From: Sclerodactyla briareus
Taxonomy: Eukaryota; Echinodermata; Holothuroidea; Dendrochirotida; Sclerodactylidae
Direction: 5' to 3'
DNA: 64,000 nucleotides
Assembly (NCBI GenBank): GCA_026419785.1
Contig: JAODTK010005793.1
Span: forward strand, 1-64,000
In this document: positions 57,280-64,000 of the stretch, piece after piece
Layout of the letters: every line of letters starts with the position of its first letter
Numbering within the stretch: position 1 is the first letter of the stretch
Notes under the pieces: model-generated
The model's database searches: none
What the model was told of the DNA's origin: nothing
Seen by the model: only the letters and a program-made list of their open reading frames with translations
Made by a program: the position numbers and the translations under genes

Positions 57280-57830
57280 CTGAGCCATGGTGCTGTAGCT
57301 CAACTGCACAATTACCAAGCCGAAAGTACAATGTTGTGATAAATGTTCAGATCATGAGGCGAAGGAAGGCAGTTTCAAACAATGGCCTATTGTGCCCCTT
57401 ACGACTTTGATCATGCATGGCCCAAAGATGTCTTAGCATTCAATCAATATTGATGGGCCACAGTGACGCTGTAGGTTTGGGTCCTAAAATCCCGGGGCAC
57501 CCTGAGGGAATGATAGTAGACCATCAACATGACTGAACATCAACAATTTGCAACAGAATTTGTTGCAGAGACAAGATTTTTTTTGCAGTAGTATTTCATA
57601 TATTGGGCTCTAAGGCAAACTGGACCCAAGATTCCCAAACACCCCTGCTGGCCTCCTACCAAGGACCATTACATGTAACTTGAAGAACATCAATTGAATC
57701 TGGTTGGAGGAAAGCATTTCAGGTACCATTGTGTGAAATTTCATGGAATGGGCCGACGGGCCCAAGTAGGAACTGATGGATGGATGGATGGATGGATGGA
57801 TGAATAGATATATAGATAGTTAGATAGACA
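57280..57830 (+). repeat. Repeat X, single block plus (GGAT)n
   Basis: ATGGTGCTGTAGCTCAA, GGCCTATTGTGCCCC, CATGACTGAACATCA, GAGACAAGATTTTTTTTGCA, CATTACATGTAACTTGAAG and GTGTGAAATTTCAT match 31,480-32,400 in order. It ends in a GGATGGATGGAT run (57,774-57,802) and ATAGATA-type repeats. Confidence 0.8.
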
Positions 57831-59095
57831 TTGCAATTCCAATTGCTCAACCAGCTGGCTGGCTTGAGCTAAAAATTGCAGGAAATTTCGATTGAAATCT
57901 GATTTTTTAACTCAAATGATGCGTGTTTTATCGTAGAAACACGCATACCATGTAAACCAGGGAAGGAATGCCGAATTTGTAGTAGACATAATAAACCTCC
58001 CATAGGTGGCTATCTAGAGAGGCCTGGGACCTTTCACTTTCTGCTCGCTAGCTTACTCATATGAATTATACTCGGCAACCCAAATGCCCCGAACCTCCTG
58101 GAATTTGTAAGCTATAACATCGAGGCAGTTAATATACGGGTAATAATAGTTATTATAGATAATAATAACCCCCAGTTCAAATCACTGATTTCAACTGCTA
58201 GGGAAGAAGCATTTGGCATAGGCTATTTGCATGGAAATGTCCCAAAAAAGGAATTGAAATGCACTGAGTCACTGTGCTCAACTACGCATGGTCAGAGGTA
58301 GGACAAATAATATTCAGGAATGTACAATAAATTATACATACTGAAATCGTATGAATGAAGTTGACTGTTATGATTCTGATTGGGAGGCCTATCCTCGTCG
58401 AAAATACCACTAACTAGGCCTTAGTGAAGCCTCTATGCTACTGCGCATCTTGAACATCAGGACAAAATCGGACGTGTAATAAGAGTAATGACCGGCACAA
58501 AAAAAAACACTCCAAAAAACCGGTACAGGTGGTCGCCGTCACATGATTTCTGTTTGCTTAATATGAAGTATGATTACGGAGCGATTATGGGTTACAGTAT
58601 GATAATAGGCCTAATATACTTACTATGTTGTCCCCACCTAACAAGAGTAGGGAAAAGAAAACAACCACTTCCTAACAAGAATTTCATCTTGAAAAGTAAG
58701 TAAACCTTCAGACTCATTCTTCCTCCCTGAAGGTGCCCATATTCAGTGATGACATTCATATTAATATATTTCTAATTTGGGACAGATCGATGTCCAAACC
58801 CCACTGTATTCAATCAGTGTAGTGGGAAACAATAGTGTGCAAATGCCTATAGCTAGCTAGCTGTAGCCTGTTAATACACTTAATTACAGTACAGTAAGTG
58901 AGAGATGGGTTGGAGAGCACAGTAAGCGCTTGACCACTTGACCCAGAGCCAGTAGGGGATTCCTATTTCCAGTGAGATGAGGTTGGTAGTGGTTCCCAGG
59001 CCACATTCTAAAAATAGAACAACAGCAAATGTATATGAGAAAACTATATGAATCAAAAAAAAAAAAAAAAAAAAGCAAAAATTCTCTCTAAAATG
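57831..59095. other. No gene recognised
   Basis: A small AT-rich imperfect palindrome (GGGTAATAATA..AATAATAACCC, 58,137-58,171) and an A-run at 59,057-59,074. No coding. Confidence 0.35.
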
Positions 59096-59099
59096 CATT

Positions 59100-59598
59100 T
59101 CCAGTCCACACTGGGCATGGGTCCTAAGGTCCTAATGGGCCAAGGCCAAGGGCCAAAAATGGGCCCAAGCCCCCAAACCCTGGACACCCCCTCACAAGGT
59201 CATTACATGCAACTTGAAAAAAAATACTTGACTATAGATAGTGGGAAGGATGCCTTCTCGAGTACCATCGTGTGAAATTTCATAAAATGGCCCATCAGGC
59301 CCAGGTGGGACCTTTGATTGAAAATTCCTGAACACCCCGAAGGTACGGCTGAAGGCACCATTATTATTGACGAAAAACATCAACCCTGTGCACCAAAATT
59401 CGTCGGAGATACAAGAGATCACAGTATTTATTACCAATGGGCCCTACAGCCCAAAGTGGGCCCAGGCCAATTCCTATGAACACACCCCAATGGCCCTCTA
59501 CCCCAAAGACCATTACGGAGTTTGCACAGATAAGTTGAATTGAAGCTGTAGGAGGAGGATGCTTTTTCAGTACCTTTGTGAATGAAATTCATAAAATG
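59100..59598 (+). repeat. Repeat X, block beside the DIRS end
   Basis: CATTACATGCAACTTGAAAA, GTGTGAAATTTCATAAAATG, CCTGAACACCCCGAAGGTAC, CTGTGCACCAAAATTCGTCG and GGGCCCTACAGCCCAAAGTG match the array at 31.4-33.1 kb. The block ends where the DIRS terminal repeat begins. Confidence 0.78.
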
Positions 59599-59599
59599 T

Positions 59600-60110
59600 C
59601 CAGAAACCCCCTGTTATGGCAATGGTATAAGCCATGTACTTACCTTTTACCCCTAACGTTGCCAGTACCACCCACATACTAGCCGCAGGGATTGGGCATA
59701 TTTTCGTAGCTTGGTGCCCGCAACCCCGTCATTCCGTTTGGCAGACGGAACGTTACGGAGGAAGAAAAGATGAGTGAAAAAGACGTGAGGAAAGGAGTGT
59801 AGGTAGAGTGCATGACAATGCAGCCAAAGATCTCACCTCGTGTGCTTTCCCCCTGAGGGTAATCGGCTGCTACTGATTAGCGTGACTATGCGACTGTTGG
59901 CTGACTTAAGTATGGTCGTGAGGGGAATGAGTCTAAATGTCTGCCCTATGTCGGATGGTAAAATCGTCTAGTAAGCTAACGGGTACAGTCCGTCAGGGAC
60001 CCATCTCAGAGGTCTGGCCGGAGAGGTATGCAATACGGGCTGAAGGTCCTAACGTCTGAAAACTCGAACGAGGGGGCGAGTTGAGGTCCCGCGGGGAGGA
60101 GGGGGGTACG
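59600..60110 (-). mobile_element. DIRS-like element, 3' terminal repeat region
   Basis: The outer end holds GGCAATGGTATAAGCCATGT then ACTTACCTTTTACCCC (59,619-59,653), whose inverse lies at 60,110-60,162. Between are GC-richer noncoding sequences, including GAGGGGCGAG-type runs. The boundary with repeat X is at about 59,600. This fits the right inverted terminal repeat of a DIRS element. Confidence 0.6.
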
Positions 60111-60205
60111 TGGTAAAAAGGTAAGTACATTGCTTATAAATTGCCATTGCAGGGGTTCTGAACAATTTATTGCGCCAATGATACTTACCTTTTAGCACTA
60201 CGTTT
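60110..60205. mobile_element. Internal complementary region of the DIRS-like element
   Basis: GGTAAAAAGGTAAGTACATT (from 60,111) is the inverse of the terminal ACTTACCTTTTACC, and GATACTTACCTTTTAGC (60,180-60,196) is in the other orientation. The two halves thus face each other, one complementary to the outer 3' end and one to what should be the 5' end. In DIRS elements such a region sits just inside the right terminal repeat and is thought to template circle formation. Confidence 0.58.
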
Positions 60206-60248
60206 GCAGAACGTGACACAGGGCTTTAAGATGGTGGGGGTTCGCAAC

Positions 60249-61228
60249 TCAGCGGCGAGGTTGAGATAGAACCACTCTGGCGAAGGACCCTTCGGGCGTC
60301 AGGGTGTCCGTGAGGGTAGGGAAACGAAAAGAGGATGGCGCCTTCATGCGGCGGCCCTCATAGATCCTCCATGGGTATTCTAGAAAACCACGCCTTAGAG
60401 ATATATGGCTTCTCAAATCGTGCGCTCTCACTGGCTCACTCTTGGGCAACGTGTGGCCTAATCAAGTGGACAATCCACCGTGATAAGGTACTCTGAGAAG
60501 CGGTGAATAAGGTTGTCTCGGAATAAGGAAGAGTTCCTGAGTTTCTCACTGCACGTGTCTCTCTAGGGACCATCGTAGTGCCTCTCACCGGGCAAACCAG
60601 CATCCTCACGAATGTCGAGATGGAGCATAGACGGGGAGGGAAGAAAATCTCCACGGGGTTGAAAGCTCGGGGAATGGTTCGTCGACCAGGAACTGGGGTC
60701 CGAAAGTAAATGAAGCACATTGGCGTCTATCCGTTAGAACTCTCGCTTCGTTGTTTGTTAGGGCGTGTAAGCAGCTGCGACAACGGGCTTGAAGCTGCGT
60801 ATCAGAAAACAGGTCAAGTCCAGTTGGGGCGTAATGAAGAGGCTCGGAGGAGACTTCGACAGACATGAAGACTCGATGATCACCAAGAGGGGGAGTCTCT
60901 GGTTGGGGGTCTCCTGTTGAAGAACCCTCAGCACCTGTCTAATCACGTCATTGACTTATGACGGTAGTAGACCATCGCCGACCCCTGTGTGCAACCGCTG
61001 CGATGGCTGCCATGAGTTCATGATGGTGCTGGGCTGTTTTCCCTCGACGAACCAGGTTGAGCTTAAAAATCCCACTACTTGCTCTAAGCTGATCAAGGGA
61101 ATCCACAGCGTTCTATCTCGGCCAGGCTTTAGAAATTGCTGAGTCTGGGTGTAAATCTTCATTGTGGATTCCGTCTGGAATTGTGGCGACGTCGATAACA
61201 CTCGGTGGAATGCCATTAGCGGAGGCAT
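60249..61228 (-). CDS. DIRS-like tyrosine recombinase (frameshifted)
   Basis: In DIRS retrotransposons this enzyme integrates a circular DNA copy in place of a DDE integrase. Reading 5' to 3' on the minus strand: an N-terminal core-binding-like stretch VVGFLSSTWFVEGKQPST (about 61,050-61,110), DVIRQVLRVLQQE (about 60,915-60,955), RCRSCLHALTNNEARVLTDR (about 60,720-60,785, with the box-I Arg context R..E(C)LHAL), SQSTLSRWIVHLIRPH (60,440-60,500) and EPVRAHDLRSH (60,400-60,435, the H-x-x-R box). The end reads LTDTLTPEGSFARVVLSQPRR. The catalytic Tyr expected just before LTD is not in the literal frame (PTLTD); a TAC lies one base out of frame there. At least three frameshifts break the ORF. Confidence 0.82.
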
Positions 61229-62390
61229 AAAAAAAAAAAAAAAAAAACCTGTAACACTTCCACGCAGTGAGGAGAAGACTGTCGAGATCCCGTACCAATT
61301 GACCCTTGCTCTCTGCGTCAGGAAGTTTCTTGTGGTAAGTGGAACCGAATGGTCTGTCTACCCAGGAGGAGACTGAGAAGGAGAGGGAACCACGGCTGGT
61401 TCGGCCAACATGGAGCAATCAGGATCCATTATGCGTGGAACTCTGAGGGCAGGAGTACCTGCGTATTAAGCCCCAGGGAGGGAAGGCTAATATAGAGATT
61501 CTCACACGGGGAAGGAAAAAACATCCGTCCTCCATGCTTCTAGATGTGTAGTCTGTGCAGAACGTTGGTAGTTTGCTGTTCTTCGGTGTGCAACATGGCA
61601 CCAAGGGATCGTCCGAACAGTGGAAGACGTGACGGCCCAGGACTGCGCCAGCGACCACTCTGTGTTGTGAATCCCTTGGAGAGGGGATGTCGGCCATCGT
61701 GGTCCCTTCCCTGCTAGATGAGGACGCTCTCAGGGGAAATCCCAGCTCTCGCACATCAATAACAGAATGGCCGTTTTGTAAAGGAGTTGCCAGCCCTGGT
61801 TCCACCCTGGTGGTTGATATAAGCAAATGTAGTCAAGTTGTCCATTAGACACGGTGACCTGGTGATTTCTCAGTTGACCACTCCACTGTCTGAGAGGCAT
61901 TCGTCACTGCCATGGTCTTGAGTGTGTTGATGTGGAGTCTGGCTTCCTCTGGAGACAGAGACCCGGGTGACGTGGTTTTCCACGTGCCCTCCATCCACTG
62001 GGAACATCCGTTATGATCGTGGCACATGGGCTTCGCTGTAGGAAAGGTCTCTCTTGGTCAAGTGCTCTCTGCAAGTCCACCACTGAAGGGGGAGGCCTGG
62101 CCTTCCCTGTGGTAATATGGATCACCTTTTTTTGTTTTTTGTCTGGGGGTTTGTCGAGGCAGGGTTGAATTGTCTCAGGAAGACCACCTGGATGCCTCTC
62201 ATCCTGCAGCCTGCACAGCTGTAGGTATGAACGTCGACTAGACTCGCAATAAGACTGTAGACGTTGCCAAAAATTCTGGCTGGTCCTCGTCCCATGTGGA
62301 GTAGTTCGCTGGCTAGGGTAGCGAGGCCTGGTAAACCTGCCTCTGACGGGAACGCCAGGCTGTCTCGTAATCTGAGTTCAGCCCCCAGAT
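61229..62390 (-). CDS. DIRS-like RNase H / connector region (frameshifted)
   Basis: Between RT and recombinase, minus-strand frames preserve LAFPPWGLIRRY (about 61,450-61,485), the HVILIAP.WP.QPWFP-type region in broken form near 61,370-61,430, and LPDAESKGQLVRDLDSLLLTAWK (about 61,260-61,325), corresponding to LL......HPDLESLRLTAW at the end of DIRS/Ty3-type RNase H domains. Upstream frames (61,419-62,125) are RNase H-like only by position. An A-run (61,230-61,247) interrupts. The catalytic acidic residues cannot be placed with confidence. Confidence 0.6.
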
Positions 62391-62399
62391 ACGTAATCG

Positions 62400-62930
62400 T
62401 CTCCCGAGCAGAGTGTCCGCCTCTGCTGCGGCTCGGTTCAGGCCGCGACTAACCAGTCGTCGATGTAGGCAAACACCAGTATCCTTGTTGCCTGAGGTAG
62501 GAAAGAATGGACCTTGTTACCCTGGTAAAACACTATTGGAGCTGTGGACATGCCGAAGGTGAGAGACGTGAATTGGTAGTCCTCTCAGCGTAATGGAACG
62601 ACCAGACAGAAATTTCCAATGGTCTCGATGAATCGGTATGTGGAGATACAGCGTCCTTGAGATCGGATGGTATTAGCCCGTCTGCAATCTTCAGGGGGGG
62701 ATGATGTCGCCAAAGGTTCTCCATCCTGAACTTCTTTGGGTTGGATGTAAATCTTGTGCAAGCTTAAGTTCAATGATGGGGCGCCAAGTTCCTTTACTCT
62801 TGAGTCAGGAAGAACGACAATCGGACAGCTCTCCCCACTCGGCGTGGGCACTATCCTTGTTGGCCCCCTCCTCTACCACCTCTCTCATTCCTTCTAGGCG
62901 TTTGTATGGGTCCGAGGTATGGGGGTAACC
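62400..62930 (-). CDS. DIRS-like reverse transcriptase core (frameshifted)
   Basis: Minus-strand motifs in RT order: GTWRPIIELKLAQ (near 62,760-62,795, family GKWRPIIDLS.LN), SDLKDAV (62,655-62,675, family S.DLKDAY.HIPI), LTFGMSTAPIVF (near 62,535-62,570, family PFGLSTAP..F) and AYIDDWLV (62,447-62,470). The last is the YxDD catalytic box in DIRS form, followed by a Trp. These are spread over three frames, so the ORF is broken by indels. Spacing and order are right for a DIRS-like or Ngaro-like RT. The inverted, rather than split direct, repeats at the end favour DIRS. Confidence 0.85.
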
Positions 62931-64000
62931 TTCCATAAGAAGGGAGGGGGGTCCGGTGGAGTGGACGTGAACTCCAATGGTGACCCGATTTCCAAACCCC
63001 CATACACCAATGACCTGGACTGATAATTTTCCACCATGCCTCTGGGAAGTTGGCAACTCTCCCCCCTACTGGTAGGGAAATCCCGGATTAGGGGGGCACC
63101 TAGGGTCTACCCCGGCGGGGCCTGGCCTGCTCGGTAGGCCCGTCGTGAGTACCCCCTTGAGTACTCGGTACGTTGCCACGGTCAGAGCACGTGGAACCTC
63201 GGCCTCTTCGACTGGCGGAGGACGGGCCTCTAGAGCCCGTGAAGCCTCGGGAGCCTCTGCTCCGTCGTCTCCCTGAGGATCGACCTTTGGAGTAAGGCTG
63301 CCGGGTGACAGGCGGCCACAAAATACTATCCGAACTTCTTCAGGGCTCTCTCTTTCCTGTATCTTTCCGGTTAAGTGAGTATCGAATCTCCCCCCGGAGA
63401 GGTCTGGACCCGTTATCGGCAGGTGGCGAATCTCGCTCTAATATCTCTGGTAGGCCAGTTTAGTGAGTCCAACATCAACTCTCTGCGTTCGGCTGAGGCC
63501 GACTGCGATGGGTGCGAACTGGTCGAAGGATCAGTTGGGAGTCGGCGCAACATAGTTACGAATCGACTCGATCTTCCTTGAGACGCGCCTCGCCGACCGC
63601 AGTCGTCGAAGGCCTTTTGTTATCTCTGAGAACAGCATGCTTGCGGAGGCGTATCTAAGCCCTTCTCTAGCTGCTCTGTCGATCCTCTGTAGGACCAAGT
63701 CGAGCTTCGCGGAGGACTGGTTACTAAACTGTCCTGAACTGTTCAGGACCCCATGTAGACTGCAAGCTCTCCTTTGCGGTTCTGGAATGGCTGGTACTCT
63801 GAAGAGTTAGTTTGAACTGGCTCTCTGCCACTCGAAGAGATGGCTTGCACTTGTGTGTGCCCACTTCCTCCTAGAGGCCAAGTGCTGGAAACGCTTCATA
63901 CACTCGACATCCAACTGCAGCGGTGTTGGCAGAGGTTTTAGGGTAGAGTTCAACGAAAGTCGAGAAGACATTGTGGGTTGAGCTGGTGGCTCCGTTGGCT
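62931..64000 (-). CDS. DIRS-like gag-like region, partial (runs off the window)
   Basis: An Arg/Gly/Ser-rich stretch (KGRSSGRRRSRGSRGFTGSR, about 63,230-63,290) resembles the basic C-terminus of retroelement Gag. Farther upstream, pieces such as SAKLDLVLQRIDRAAREGLR (about 63,640-63,700) and YASASMLFSEI look helical and gag-like. No zinc knuckle was seen. The frame is broken and the 5' end of the element lies beyond 64,000. Confidence 0.5.

Noticed and set aside
60249-62930. DIRS-like region as a Ty3/gypsy LTR element
   Set aside because: The integrase position is occupied by a tyrosine recombinase (RAHDLRS box) and the end shows inverted repeats, not LTRs.

Overview
The window is animal nuclear DNA from a repeat-rich, AT-leaning genome. 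Split genes with GT-AG introns, polymerase III-type SINEs, several retrotransposon classes and many TIR elements rule out a prokaryote. The mix of DIRS, Penelope-like, L2/CR1-like and hAT-type elements with tRNA-derived SINEs suggests a marine invertebrate, perhaps a deuterostome such as an echinoderm, hemichordate or lancelet. That placement is inference only. Long C/G runs and scattered single-base frameshifts look like an uncorrected long-read assembly.

One host gene is recognised with confidence: CAB39 (MO25), the scaffold of the LKB1-STRAD kinase complex, on the minus strand from about 55,439 (ATG) to 41,802 (stop). Six coding exons can be read. Three (50,927-51,097, 47,618-47,743, 43,370-43,513) are open from end to end with exact GT-AG borders. 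The first, second and last carry small indels. One expected exon, encoding roughly residues 90-130 of the family, was not found. The introns hold SINEs, a hAT-type MITE with a perfect 8-bp target duplication, a 29-bp minisatellite beside a splice donor, TTCCATTCAGC-ended MITEs, a LINE fragment and a perfect 18-bp hairpin.

Layout. 1-480: dispersed (CA)n-bearing repeat A. 2.75-3.63 kb: decayed LINE endonuclease fragment. 4.2-5.35 kb: 62-bp minisatellite. 6.4-6.75 kb: SINE. 7.5-9.9 kb: unidentified, decayed-looking region ending in (CTA)n. 10.5-12.1 kb: repeat A inverted, then a short tandem module. 15.4-21.8 kb: dispersed families rich in GAGGTCA/TGACCTC words. 24.2-29.6 kb: nested transposon cluster with an L2-like LINE inside a TIR element, related TIR copies and a separate 1.45-kb TIR element. 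29.6-33.1 kb: diverged tandem repeats, a SINE and a 425-bp-period array. 37.3-39.1 kb: two Penelope-like GIY-YIG segments facing away from each other. 41.4-55.5 kb: CAB39. 57-59.6 kb: more copies of the 425-bp family. 59.6-64.0 kb: 3' part of a DIRS-like tyrosine-recombinase retrotransposon, with YR, RNase H/linker, RT and gag-like regions read on the minus strand and inverted repeats at its end.

The rest is intergenic or intronic DNA in which I recognise no gene. The mobile elements are mostly degenerate and the only convincing cellular function is CAB39. I found no clearly new biological system. The items most worth checking are the inverted terminal structure of the DIRS element, the Penelope pair with hammerhead-like motifs, the intronic hairpin and the missing CAB39 exon.
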